Assembly (NCBI GenBank): GCA_024643545.1
Contig: JAHEMR010000010.1
Location: 1 to 64,000 of the forward strand
Length of the DNA: 64,000 nt
Direction of reading: 5' to 3'
Origin: Crocinitomicaceae bacterium
GTDB lineage: Bacteria > Bacteroidota > Bacteroidia > Flavobacteriales_D > Crocinitomicaceae
In this document: in pieces, positions 27,587 through 36,390 of the stretch
How positions within the stretch are numbered: the first letter of the stretch is position 1
Layout: each line of letters starts with the position of its first letter
The notes under the pieces: generated by a model
What the model was told of the DNA's origin: nothing
Databases searched by the model: none
What the model saw: the letters and a program-made list of their open reading frames with translations, nothing else
Position numbers and translations under genes: made by a program

Positions 27587-30500
27587 ATGAAATTCCTACT
27601 TACACTTCTTACTGTTATCTGCTGCACTGACGGGCTTTTTGCTCAAAAGGTTTGGATGATTCCGAACGAAGGTCAATGGGATAATCGCATACAATACAAC
27701 ATTGATTTGAATGGTGGGAAAATGTACCTTGAACCTCAAGGCATGACCTATTTTATGACGGATGCAATGAGTCATAATCACCACGATGGACGAGAAACCA
27801 TCCATGAGAAAACGAAATACCATGCCATTAAACATGTTTTTCCTCATGCTCATAGCGATGCGGAAATCATCGAATCAGATTCAAGTTCACATTACTTTAA
27901 CTACATGTTAGGCTCTGATCAATCAGCTTGGAAGTCAAATATCCACGCAGTTTCTCAGCTTACATACGTTTCCTATTTCGATGGGATTGATATGATGTAT
28001 AATGGAAAAAGTGACCAATTGAGTTTTCAATTTTTAGCTAAACCTCATGCTGATCTCAGTCAATTATCATTTTTCTTAGATGGTGCAGATGAAATAGAAT
28101 TAGACAAACTTGGTAACCTAGTCTTGACACACTCTTTAGGGACGATTACCTACTCGGCTCCAAAGGCATGGAATATTTCATCGAACGGGAAAAAGACGGA
28201 TGTTGCGATTTATTTTCAAGTCTACAAACAACACGTATCTTTCATATTGCCAGAAGGATATGACGCGTCAGAAGAATTATTCATCGACCCTAGTTTAACC
28301 TTTTCAACGTTTTCAGGGTCTACCGCTGATAATTGGGGATTCACTGCAACACCGGATCCAAATGGCAATCTTTTTGGAGGTGGAATTGTTTTTGGAACAG
28401 GATATCCCATTACCACTGGAGCATTTGATTCTAGTTTTGGAAGTGGAACAGGAATGTTTCCTATGGATGCATCGATAACAAAATTTAATGCAAACGGTAC
28501 AGCCTTACTCTATTCCACTTTTCTCGGCGGATCTGGAAATGAAACACCTCATTCATTGGTTTCCGCTCCGAATGGTGAATTATACATTTATGGTGTTACC
28601 TCATCTGCTAATTTCCCAATTACGAATGGTGCCTACGATAATTCATTTAATGGTGGTCCATATCAATTACAAAATGAACTAGAGTTTAACGGTTCAGATA
28701 TTTACATCGCACGTTTGAATCCTACTGGCACAGCCCTTTTATCATCCACATTTATAGGAGGTTCTGGTACAGATGGACTAAACACGAGCTCCTTAAATTT
28801 TAATTACGGTGACCAATTCAGGGGGGAAATTGTCCTTGATAACAACCAAAATGTTTATGTGGCGAGTTCAAGTGCTTCCTTGAATTTTCCAACAGTTGGG
28901 GCTTCACAGTCCATGCTAAATGGGAGTCAGGATGCGGTAATCTTTAAATTTAATTCTACTCTTTCAAACTTACAATGGAGTACCTATTTTGGAGGAACAG
29001 CTAACGAAGCAGGAAACTCAATTGCAGTGGCCAACAATGGTTCGATCTATATTTGTGGAGGTACGTCTTCCTCTTCACTGCCTATTAACTCAGGAAATGA
29101 CTTAAGTTTCAATGGAGGACTGGGAGATGGATTTATATTAAAAATGAATGGTGCGGGAGCCTTTCAAGCTGGATCGTACATGGGGTACTCCGAATACGAT
29201 CAAGCGTACTTTGTTCGAACAGACATCGATAATTTACCCTACGTTTATGGGCAATCAGAATCTGCGTGGCCAATTACTGCAGGTTGCTATAGCAATCCAA
29301 ATTCCGGTCAGTTTATTCGAAAATACTCTTCCGATTTAGTTACGATTTCATGGACAACTATGATTGGTGCTGGAACTGGACATGTTGAGCTTTCCCCAAC
29401 AGCATTTTTGGTTTCAGATTGTTACGATATATACCTTGCGGGATGGGGAGGCGTGCTAAATCAAACATATGCACAGGCTGCTTATTCAACAACCACTGGA
29501 TTTCACACAACACTTGATGGTTATCAGCAAACCACAAATGGAAGTAATTTTTACATTGCCGTACTCGACAATGATGCAACCGCATTAAAATATGCTACCT
29601 TTATGGGAGGGTCTGCCAGCAGCTACAATCACGTGGATGGTGGGACAAGTCGATTCGATAATGCCGGTAGAATATATCACGCTGTTTGCGGAGCTTGTGG
29701 TGGAAATAATTTTGGGTTTACCAGCACTCCGGGAAGTTTTTCTCCCCAAAATTTAAGTTCCAATTGCAACATGGCCACCTTCAAGTTTGAGTTGAGTACT
29801 ATTCAAGCAATTGCCGCTCAACCTGCACCGCTCATTTGCATACCTCAATCAGTTTATTTTCAAAATAACAGTGTAAATGGAAATGCCTACATCTGGGATT
29901 TCGGCGATGGTTCTGGATCTACTTTAATGCAGCCAAGTCATCAATACACGGTCCCAGGTGCATATGATGTTCAATTAATCGTTTACGATTCGACAGGGTG
30001 TTATGCGCCAGATTCAGTAACAGTTACCGTGAATATTGGTGCATTTACGGCAGGAGCTGTTCAACCTACAACAAGTATTTGTCCAGGAGATTCATATCAG
30101 TTGGATGCATATGGAGGAACAACCTATAGTTGGAGCCCGGCAAACCTCTTAAATAACCCGAACATTGCAAACCCAATTGCTACAATCAATGCTACCACTG
30201 CATTTAGTGTGATTATTTCGGATACTTGTGGATCTGATACTGTTCAAGTCACCATAAATGTGTCAGCTCCAACAGTCAGTTTGAATAATGACACAACCAT
30301 TTGTTTGGGTGGATCAGTTAATTTAATCGCTACAGGAACTGGAACCATTTTATGGACACCTTCGAATTTCCTAACAAGTACAAGCACCTTTAACACAACA
30401 GCTACTCCAACAAGTACAACAACATATACCGCAACAGTGACCTCTGCTAACGGATGTACAGCTAGCGATTCCATCAATATTCAAGTATTTTTCAATCCAC

Positions 30501-31450
30501 CATTGCCTGTATTAGATGACACACTTACCATCTGTTACGGCGGCACAGGAAGTGCTTTCATTTCAGGAGGAACGAGTTACTTTTGGTATCCAACAAACAA
30601 CTTAATCGGACAAACCAATCAAACTGTTCAATTGAGTCCGTTAATTGAACAATATTATTATTGCGATGTGACCAATAGTTGCGGGACAGAAAGTGACTCC
30701 ATTTGGGTGAATATTATCACACCTCAAATTTTTGCTGGAAATGACACCATTGTTTGTCCAGGAGCTCCGGCAGCTGTATGGGCCAGCGGTGCTTCGTATT
30801 ATGTATGGTCACCATCACCTGTATCCACTGCTAATAATGGGGCATTCGCTGTTGTACAAAACCAAATCAACACAAACTACACAGTCATTGGTACGGATTC
30901 AAATGGATGTCAAGACACAGCAGATGTTCTCATAAGCGTATTTCCTCCGCCACATATAAATGCTGGTTTAGATGTATATGCGTTGGTTGGTGAAACCATT
31001 CAGTTCAATGCAATCACGAGTGGGCCAGGAAATATCCTATGGACACCCCAAGATGAATTCTCATGTTCAACCTGCGCAAACACAAGCGTTTCACCAAGTC
31101 AGAATGCTGTTTACAATGTTTATTTTACAGATTTGAACGGCTGTCAAGCACAAAGTCAAGTCAGCGTATACTTTGATCCATTTATCTATGTTCCAAATAC
31201 CTTTACGCCAGATGGGGATGAATACAACAATGAATTCAGACCTATTTTAGGAAATATCCGAGAATTTGAAATGCTCGTATTCGATCGTTGGGGAGAAATT
31301 GTCTATGAAATGACATCCACAGATGATTATTGGGATGGGACGTATAAGAACTTACCTTGCCAAGATGGTACGTATGTTTGGAAATTGAAATACAAAGATT
31401 TCGCAAACAATAAAAAAGAAATTACGGGACATATTAATTTATTGCGTTAG
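27587..31450 (+). CDS. giant secreted protein: DUF7948, SBBP propeller, PKD, T9SS type B
   Basis: Exported protein of 1287 aa. The ATG at 27587 starts the signal peptide MKFLLTLLTVICC; a TTG six bases upstream is less likely. Domains in order: an N-terminal DUF7948-type domain (WMIPNEGQWDNRIQY), SBBP beta-propeller blades from about 240 to 720 (repeated FNANGTALLYSTFLGGSG, RLNPTGTALLSSTFIGGSG and similar), a PKD domain (YIWDFGDGSGS), several Ig-like repeats and a type B sorting domain (NTFTPDGDEYNNEF, FDRWGEIVYE). Such proteins are surface-attached or shed by T9SS; a binding or adhesive role is inferred. Confidence 0.92.
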   Translation: MKFLLTLLTVICCTDGLFAQKVWMIPNEGQWDNRIQYNIDLNGGKMYLEPQGMTYFMTDAMSHNHHDGRETIHEKTKYHAIKHVFPHAHSDAEIIESDSSSHYFNYMLGSDQSAWKSNIHAVSQLTYVSYFDGIDMMYNGKSDQLSFQFLAKPHADLSQLSFFLDGADEIELDKLGNLVLTHSLGTITYSAPKAWNISSNGKKTDVAIYFQVYKQHVSFILPEGYDASEELFIDPSLTFSTFSGSTADNWGFTATPDPNGNLFGGGIVFGTGYPITTGAFDSSFGSGTGMFPMDASITKFNANGTALLYSTFLGGSGNETPHSLVSAPNGELYIYGVTSSANFPITNGAYDNSFNGGPYQLQNELEFNGSDIYIARLNPTGTALLSSTFIGGSGTDGLNTSSLNFNYGDQFRGEIVLDNNQNVYVASSSASLNFPTVGASQSMLNGSQDAVIFKFNSTLSNLQWSTYFGGTANEAGNSIAVANNGSIYICGGTSSSSLPINSGNDLSFNGGLGDGFILKMNGAGAFQAGSYMGYSEYDQAYFVRTDIDNLPYVYGQSESAWPITAGCYSNPNSGQFIRKYSSDLVTISWTTMIGAGTGHVELSPTAFLVSDCYDIYLAGWGGVLNQTYAQAAYSTTTGFHTTLDGYQQTTNGSNFYIAVLDNDATALKYATFMGGSASSYNHVDGGTSRFDNAGRIYHAVCGACGGNNFGFTSTPGSFSPQNLSSNCNMATFKFELSTIQAIAAQPAPLICIPQSVYFQNNSVNGNAYIWDFGDGSGSTLMQPSHQYTVPGAYDVQLIVYDSTGCYAPDSVTVTVNIGAFTAGAVQPTTSICPGDSYQLDAYGGTTYSWSPANLLNNPNIANPIATINATTAFSVIISDTCGSDTVQVTINVSAPTVSLNNDTTICLGGSVNLIATGTGTILWTPSNFLTSTSTFNTTATPTSTTTYTATVTSANGCTASDSINIQVFFNPPLPVLDDTLTICYGGTGSAFISGGTSYFWYPTNNLIGQTNQTVQLSPLIEQYYYCDVTNSCGTESDSIWVNIITPQIFAGNDTIVCPGAPAAVWASGASYYVWSPSPVSTANNGAFAVVQNQINTNYTVIGTDSNGCQDTADVLISVFPPPHINAGLDVYALVGETIQFNAITSGPGNILWTPQDEFSCSTCANTSVSPSQNAVYNVYFTDLNGCQAQSQVSVYFDPFIYVPNTFTPDGDEYNNEFRPILGNIREFEMLVFDRWGEIVYEMTSTDDYWDGTYKNLPCQDGTYVWKLKYKDFANNKKEITGHINLLR

Positions 31451-31466
31451 TACCCGTTCTTTCCGC

Positions 31467-31474
31467 TAAATTTG
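31467..31474 (+). promoter_or_regulatory. TAnnTTTG promoter for the metallo-hydrolase, leaderless geometry
   Basis: TAAATTTG, then TAAC, then the ATG at 31479: spacer of 4 nt. Confidence 0.55.
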
Positions 31475-31478
31475 TAAC

Positions 31479-32126
31479 ATGGGAGTACAAGTAAGCGTTT
31501 TTCAATTCAATGCCTTTCAGGAAAACACATATGTCGTTGCGAATGATCAAGGCGAAGCCATCATTTTTGACCCGGGATGTTATTCCAAGGATGAAGAAAA
31601 TGCCTTATCAGATTTCATTGAAGAAAATGAGTTGTCCGTGCTTGCCATACTTTACACGCATGCCCACATCGATCATATATTGGGTGCAGCTTTTGTCCAA
31701 CGAAAATTTAAAGCACCTGCCTATTTGCATGAAAAAGATCATGGGACATGGAACGCTGTTGCGAGTTACGCGCATGTTTATGGATTTGAAGGCTACCAGT
31801 TAGAGGCGATTCCCACTAAACAAGTAATCGATGGACAACAGTTGGAAATTGGTTCATTTAACATTCAAGTACGTCACACACCTGGACATGCTCCCGGTCA
31901 TGTCATCTATTATTTTGAAGAAGATCAGTTCATCATCAATGGAGATGTCTTGTTCAAAGGCAGTTTTGGACGCGTTGATCTACCTGGAGGAGATTTGGAG
32001 ATATTGAAATCATCCATTTTTAACATTCTTTTCCAATATCCAGCAGAAACCATCGTTTATTGTGGACATGGTCCGGAAACAACAATTGGACAAGAAAAAA
32101 GAACGAATTACATCCATCAATTTTAG
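31479..32126 (+). CDS. MBL-fold metallo-hydrolase, glyoxalase II-like
   Basis: Cytosolic di-metal hydrolase, 215 aa. The metal site THAHIDH is followed by a His in HTPGHAPGH, Asp in NGDVLFKGSFGR and His in VYCGHGPETT, the complete glyoxalase II-like ligand set. Short members of this type (about 210 aa, without the helical glyoxalase II C-terminal domain) act on thioesters or related compounds; the substrate here is uncertain. The 3' end overlaps the next glycosyltransferase frame by 65 bp if that gene uses its ATG. Confidence 0.9.
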   Translation: MGVQVSVFQFNAFQENTYVVANDQGEAIIFDPGCYSKDEENALSDFIEENELSVLAILYTHAHIDHILGAAFVQRKFKAPAYLHEKDHGTWNAVASYAHVYGFEGYQLEAIPTKQVIDGQQLEIGSFNIQVRHTPGHAPGHVIYYFEEDQFIINGDVLFKGSFGRVDLPGGDLEILKSSIFNILFQYPAETIVYCGHGPETTIGQEKRTNYIHQF

Positions 32127-33237
32127 GATTTTGATCATAGGTATAAATGCGCGAAACATCTTGGGTTCCAAAATGGAAGGATTTGGAAATTATTCCTTTG
32201 AATTGGTTCGACGCATTACAAAAAATCATCCTGAACAAACGTTTGTTTTGTTTTTTGACCGAGCAGTAGATCCGAAATTTGAATTTACTTCGAATGTTCA
32301 AACAGTCGTTTTATTCCCACCAACTCGTCATCCCCTTTTATGGATATTTTGGTTCGAATGGAGTTTAAAACGTGCCTTAAAAAAACACCACATTGATCTA
32401 CTTTGGTCACCAGATGGGTTTTGTTCGTTAAGCTCTTCTGTACCACAAATTGCCACCATCCACGATTTGAACTTCGAACATTATCCGCAAGACTTGCCAT
32501 GGTTAGTATCCCGCTATTTTCGGTTTTTCTTTCCAAAGTTTGCCCGAAAAGCGAAACGCATATTGACCGTTTCAGATTTTTCCAAACAGGATATTATTCA
32601 AACATATGGAATTTCAAGCACTAAAATCTCCTCAGTATATAATGGAATCAGTGATGAGTTTCGAGAACTAAGGATGGAAGAAGTCACGGCAACACGTCTA
32701 ATATACACGAATGGGAAACCGTATTTTCTCTTTGTCGGTTCCTTACATCCTAGAAAGAATGTTCAGCGTTTGGTACAAGCATTTTCAGCATTTTGTCTGG
32801 TGAATTTCGAAATCGATTTAGTGATTGTTGGGAATGCCATGTGGAAACAAGAAGCATTCAATCTTTCAAAAGAAACCAAGGATCGTGTTCATTTTCTAGG
32901 TCATTTATCTACTACGGAATTAAGCCTTGTAACAGGGGCTGCATTTGCTTTAAGTTACGTTCCCTATTTTGAGGGATTTGGGATTCCATTAGTTGAAGCC
33001 ATGTGTTGTGGCGTACCGATTATCAGTGCCGACGCAAGCTGCTTGCCAGAAATAGCCGGTGATGCTGCAATTTATTGTGATCCTTTTTCAGTAATGGACA
33101 TCACGGATAAAATGAGTGAATTAGCCGGAAAACCAGCATTGCATTCAAGTTTATCAAAAAATGCATTAAGCCGCTCCACGCAATTTAGTTGGGATAAATC
33201 AGCTGAAGACGTGTGGGAAATATTGATGGAAAAATAA
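32062..33237 (+). CDS. glycosyltransferase, GT4 family
   Basis: GT-B fold glycosyltransferase, up to 391 aa. The N-terminal domain begins ILIIGINARNI and the donor-binding domain contains FLFVGSLHPRKNVQRLVQAF and PYFEGFGIPLVEAMCCGVPIISA, where E-x7-E is the GT4 signature. ATG at 32062 overlaps the upstream gene by 65 bp and gives a 20-residue basic extension. A TTG at 32131, five bases after the upstream stop, would start the fold directly; sequence alone does not decide. The gene is followed by tRNA-Arg. Confidence 0.87.
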   Translation: MDMVRKQQLDKKKERITSINFRILIIGINARNILGSKMEGFGNYSFELVRRITKNHPEQTFVLFFDRAVDPKFEFTSNVQTVVLFPPTRHPLLWIFWFEWSLKRALKKHHIDLLWSPDGFCSLSSSVPQIATIHDLNFEHYPQDLPWLVSRYFRFFFPKFARKAKRILTVSDFSKQDIIQTYGISSTKISSVYNGISDEFRELRMEEVTATRLIYTNGKPYFLFVGSLHPRKNVQRLVQAFSAFCLVNFEIDLVIVGNAMWKQEAFNLSKETKDRVHFLGHLSTTELSLVTGAAFALSYVPYFEGFGIPLVEAMCCGVPIISADASCLPEIAGDAAIYCDPFSVMDITDKMSELAGKPALHSSLSKNALSRSTQFSWDKSAEDVWEILMEK

Positions 33238-33241
33238 GCGT

Positions 33242-33249
33242 TAACTTTG
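33242..33249 (+). promoter_or_regulatory. TAnnTTTG promoter for tRNA-Arg
   Basis: TAACTTTG, exact consensus, ending 6 nt before the first base of the mature tRNA. A tRNA provides an independent anchor for how this promoter motif is placed in this genome. Confidence 0.6.
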
Positions 33250-33255
33250 TCACAT

Positions 33256-33327
33256 AGCCCCGTAGTTCAACGGATAGAATAAGCGTTTCCTAAACGCTCG
33301 ATCCAGGTTCGATTCCTGGCGGGGCTA
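33256..33327 (+). tRNA. tRNA-Arg, anticodon CCT
   Basis: A complete cloverleaf: acceptor AGCCCCG pairs with CGGGGCT, anticodon arm AGCGT/ACGCT with loop TTCCTAA gives anticodon CCT (reads AGG), and T-arm CCAGG/CCTGG encloses TTCGATT. The discriminator base is A at 33327; the following bases are CAA, so CCA is not encoded and must be added by the nucleotidyltransferase. Confidence 0.95.
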
Positions 33328-33435
33328 CAAAATTATAACATTCCTACTTTAAATCACGGACACATCTTATTTAAATCCGCAACTGCCTCTTCCAAAGTGC
33401 ACGTTTGTTATTTTGGATTCGGACTCGTATTCGGT

Positions 33436-33764
33436 TTAATATGCTTCACAAGCAAACATGTACGCTTGGATTGCTTCCAAGGATTTCAGTCCTTTTAGTC
33501 CCGAAACCTCTTAGACCTATCCTGTTGGAAGTTCGGTATGACGAAATAGCGGTAACTCGTTTGAACATCATCAAAAACATCGACAATCATTTTTCCGTTA
33601 ACGACCTTTTTGCCATTTCGGTAATAACCATCAGGTTTATCAATTTTCAATGACATTTTCACATTAACAACACCATCCTGACTGATTTTATCAATTTCGG
33701 GCATTTCATTTTTGGTAAAACGGATTGTTTCGTTCTGCAAATTCACAAATTCGAATTCCACCAT
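33436..33764 (-). pseudogene. decayed gene fragment, family not recognised
   Basis: An open frame of 89 aa from ATG at 33764 (MVEFEFVNLQNETI) to a stop at 33495. The frame is open upstream for 14 more codons (NAQGK immediately before the ATG) until a TGA. Past the stop, a different frame gives a protein-like tail GLKGLKSLEAIQAY, MFACEAY and ends at 33436. This looks like one gene with a frameshift near 33500 and possibly a lost start. The family is not recognised; a short intact gene is the alternative. Confidence 0.4.
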
Positions 33765-33986
33765 TTTACCTTGGGCATTGGTATTGAAATAGTTTATGCT
33801 ATTTCATAGGGATGAATCCTAGTTACTTAGGATATAATAGTTTTGGAAGATGAAACTTGGGATTTCCCCTAAAATGAGGAGGAATAAAAAGTACTTTTTT
33901 AACATTTGAATGAAAATTGAATTTCGATGAACATGAGGTTAATTTGTACTTGTTGGTGTATTAACGGAATAACCAAAGACCGCTTT
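33765..33986. other. gene-poor stretch with two small hairpins
   Basis: No convincing gene. GAAATAG/CTATTTC (33786-33805) and ATCCTA/TAGGAT (33816-33833) can form short hairpins with 6-nt loops. Neither is GC-rich or followed by a T-run on either strand that would make it a clear terminator. The 108 bases after the tRNA (33328-33435) likewise show nothing supportable. Confidence 0.4.
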
Positions 33987-35255
33987 TTAGCACCAAAACA
34001 AGCGCCAATAAAAGAAAAAGTAAACAAGAATGGTGTAAATCATATTGTTTAGAAGGAATAAATTCCGAGAGATTAAAGTCCAAAACTTTCCTTTAATGAC
34101 AAGGTAATTTCCATAATACAGAGGAAGGATTAAGAGTAGAAGGATATTCGGCACATAAGCTGCTAGACTCACGAACTTGCTAAATCGATCTTCGTAGGGT
34201 GCTTGAAAGTAAAATATGGATTGATGCGTGCATAGGATGAATCCGTAATAACTGAGCGCGAATCCGAGAATAGCAAGTAGAACTTTAACAAAGTAATACT
34301 GGTCCTTTTTTCTCATGAAACTCATCAAAAAATAAATCGAAGTGCAAAATAAGACACCCGAAAAAACCATCATCATCCACATGAGCCAAGGTGAATTAAT
34401 CGTTGTTATATAGGTGCCTAATTTTTCGAATTCTGCATTTTTTAAAAACAATGAATCAATCGAAAGAAGGTGATCACCCTTTTTCAATTCCTGCCTTAAA
34501 TCAAAGGTTTTATTTCTTCGGTAATCATGGTAAAAATAGAGGTGTACTTTTCCATCGTTCAAATTCCAAATAGATGTTAGCAAGGTTCCATCACCGATTT
34601 TTGGCCGACAAACATGCATGGAGTCAGACAAGGAACGTAAAAAAAGCAGCGTTGTATCTTGCTTCAATTTTAACAATTCAACTCCTTTGCGGTATCGATT
34701 GAGTTTCATTGCTTCTTTGGGAGAGGTGATTGATGGACAAAAATTGGATAGAACATAGGCGCTTTTATTCCCAATTTGAGTGGAATACGGTTCAACCACG
34801 AGGTATTTGCCAGATTTATCGGTAAAAATGAAAACGTCCTCAATAAAAGTAGAACGGTCGAATTGCCGAACAAAGGCTTGAACCTCTTCAACTGTTTGAC
34901 ACGAATGTAAGATTTGTTTTAAAAACTCAGTTTGATTTATAATTGGTTTGAGTCCTCCAATCGCCTTACGACCAGGAGTAAAAGATGCAAGCCGGGAAAA
35001 AGAAAGTCCAGCTTCATTCATTCCTGACTGTGGTGCGAATCCATGCGAACCATCAAAGCGTGATCCTGTAAATGCTGCGCCATATGCTCCTTTGCCCTTT
35101 GTCTCGAACCAAATACGTGACGTTGTTCTCCAAGCATCTTCATTGCATCCAACATACGTTTTGCCATGCAATGTCAATTTGTACATGCTACAAGAATGAC
35201 TGGATTCTATGTTGAAAATAAGAAACAGGAACAGATAATGTAGGATTTTTCTCAC
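33987..35255 (-). CDS. Ntn-hydrolase (choloylglycine/acyltransferase-like) with membrane C-terminus
   Basis: 422 aa. A signal peptide ends at SSHS, leaving Cys22 as the new N-terminus, followed by SMYKLTLHGKTYVGCNEDAW: the layout of N-terminal-nucleophile amide hydrolases of the choloylglycine / isopenicillin-acyltransferase group. SGMNEAGLSFSR is a further family motif. The domain runs to about residue 270; after it are four or five membrane segments (about 285-305, 318-338, 350-375 and 385-415), unusual for this family. It starts with GTG inside the previous stop (GTGA), so it is the third gene of a coupled operon with an acyltransferase and an esterase. Confidence 0.82.
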   Translation of the reverse strand: MRKILHYLFLFLIFNIESSHSCSMYKLTLHGKTYVGCNEDAWRTTSRIWFETKGKGAYGAAFTGSRFDGSHGFAPQSGMNEAGLSFSRLASFTPGRKAIGGLKPIINQTEFLKQILHSCQTVEEVQAFVRQFDRSTFIEDVFIFTDKSGKYLVVEPYSTQIGNKSAYVLSNFCPSITSPKEAMKLNRYRKGVELLKLKQDTTLLFLRSLSDSMHVCRPKIGDGTLLTSIWNLNDGKVHLYFYHDYRRNKTFDLRQELKKGDHLLSIDSLFLKNAEFEKLGTYITTINSPWLMWMMMVFSGVLFCTSIYFLMSFMRKKDQYYFVKVLLAILGFALSYYGFILCTHQSIFYFQAPYEDRFSKFVSLAAYVPNILLLLILPLYYGNYLVIKGKFWTLISRNLFLLNNMIYTILVYFFFYWRLFWC

Positions 35256-36382
35256 CTCGATTTTTTTGTAAAACGATGGGTTTTCCCTTGGTTACTAAAT
35301 CCTTGAAATGCTGTTAGTGTGCGAACAAAGTTCAGCAATTCACTCTTCATCTGTTGATGTTGTGTGATCGTAGGATGTTTGTCATACCCTTCTGTATAGA
35401 TACCCTTGTATGAGAAGGAATAAACTTTATTGTCACCTTTAGCATTTTGTATTCGAACAATTTTTTGAATACTCCTTTTCATTTTATTCTTTAATTCACG
35501 TTCCGCCATTGGACTTGTACTGCATATGAAATAACTGTTAGGATATCGTTTGCGAAGTTGTTGTATAAAGGCAACATAATTTTTTTCGTATTCTTTCATC
35601 GACTTCGAACCATCATTCTGTCCGAGGGTGATAAAAACAACTTGCGGTTTGATGCGAAAGGACCACTTTTCATTCCCTGGATGAAAATCAATGTGTTCGT
35701 AAACATCTGGCATGGTATGTTTGATGCCACAACAACTATGATGCATTCCTATTCCAGAAACAGCACTTAAAATCCAATCGGCCTCAAATTCACGAGCTAA
35801 ACTAGCTCCATAGCTGAAATAAGCATTGTGGTAATCGTACCATGTGCCTTTACCAAAGGAACAACTTGAAGAATCAGCTCCGTTGCCACACGTAATGGAA
35901 TCTCCAATGAACTCAAAAACGAGCTTCTTCCGTTTTTTCTTTGTTCGGACCAATTGTTTACATTGAATTCCACGAATTTTTATATACCCAATACTACTTT
36001 CCGTGTTTTTGCAAATCAACACATGGTGTTTTGTCGCTTTTTTTCCTGAAAACAATGGAAGACGGTTTACTTTTCCTTTTAACTTGATTCGCTTGGATTG
36101 ACCATCCACTACAATTTGAATGTAATTATGGGTCTTGCTAAATTTTATTTCATCTTCAATCGTAACGAATGCTTCCGTTCCAATGCAATCAAATTCAAGG
36201 TATGCTCCTGGCGCCCATGTTTTTGGCGCATGTTCATCTGAAAAATCAAAGCGTCCAATGTATTGAATTCGCTTGTCACTACCTAGGTAAAAAGTTGTTT
36301 CCTCTTTTGATTGAAAATGATATACTACATAAGCCAACAAAGACGTGATCAGGCAGAAAATGGCGATTTTTAGGATTTTCAT
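35252..36382 (-). CDS. SGNH/GDSL esterase with CE2-like N-terminal domain
   Basis: Exported esterase, 376 aa from the ATG at 36382 (a TTG at 36394 overlapping the upstream stop is an alternative start). An N-terminal signal or anchor segment (MKILKIAIFCLI) is followed by a beta-sandwich domain with YIGRFDFSDEH, as in carbohydrate esterase family 2. The SGNH core has FIGDSITCGNG (nucleophile Ser), VVFITLGQNDGS (Asn) and a C-terminal DKHPT (Asp-x-His). CE2 enzymes remove acetyl groups from polysaccharides. It lies between a membrane acyltransferase and the Ntn hydrolase. Confidence 0.87.
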   Translation of the reverse strand: MKILKIAIFCLITSLLAYVVYHFQSKEETTFYLGSDKRIQYIGRFDFSDEHAPKTWAPGAYLEFDCIGTEAFVTIEDEIKFSKTHNYIQIVVDGQSKRIKLKGKVNRLPLFSGKKATKHHVLICKNTESSIGYIKIRGIQCKQLVRTKKKRKKLVFEFIGDSITCGNGADSSSCSFGKGTWYDYHNAYFSYGASLAREFEADWILSAVSGIGMHHSCCGIKHTMPDVYEHIDFHPGNEKWSFRIKPQVVFITLGQNDGSKSMKEYEKNYVAFIQQLRKRYPNSYFICSTSPMAERELKNKMKRSIQKIVRIQNAKGDNKVYSFSYKGIYTEGYDKHPTITQHQQMKSELLNFVRTLTAFQGFSNQGKTHRFTKKSR

Positions 36383-36390
36383 AAAGCGTA

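Noticed and set aside
33256-33764. Integrated element beside tRNA-Arg
   Set aside because: No integrase gene and no direct repeat of the tRNA 3' end was found nearby.
33786-33833. Riboswitch or small RNA from two adjacent hairpins
   Set aside because: The stems are short and AT-rich, no conserved riboswitch core is visible and no gene starts just downstream in a fitting orientation.
34948-35199. Plus-strand open frame inside the Ntn-hydrolase gene
   Set aside because: It is a shadow of the well-supported minus-strand gene with no start context or family resemblance; many similar shadows were discarded.
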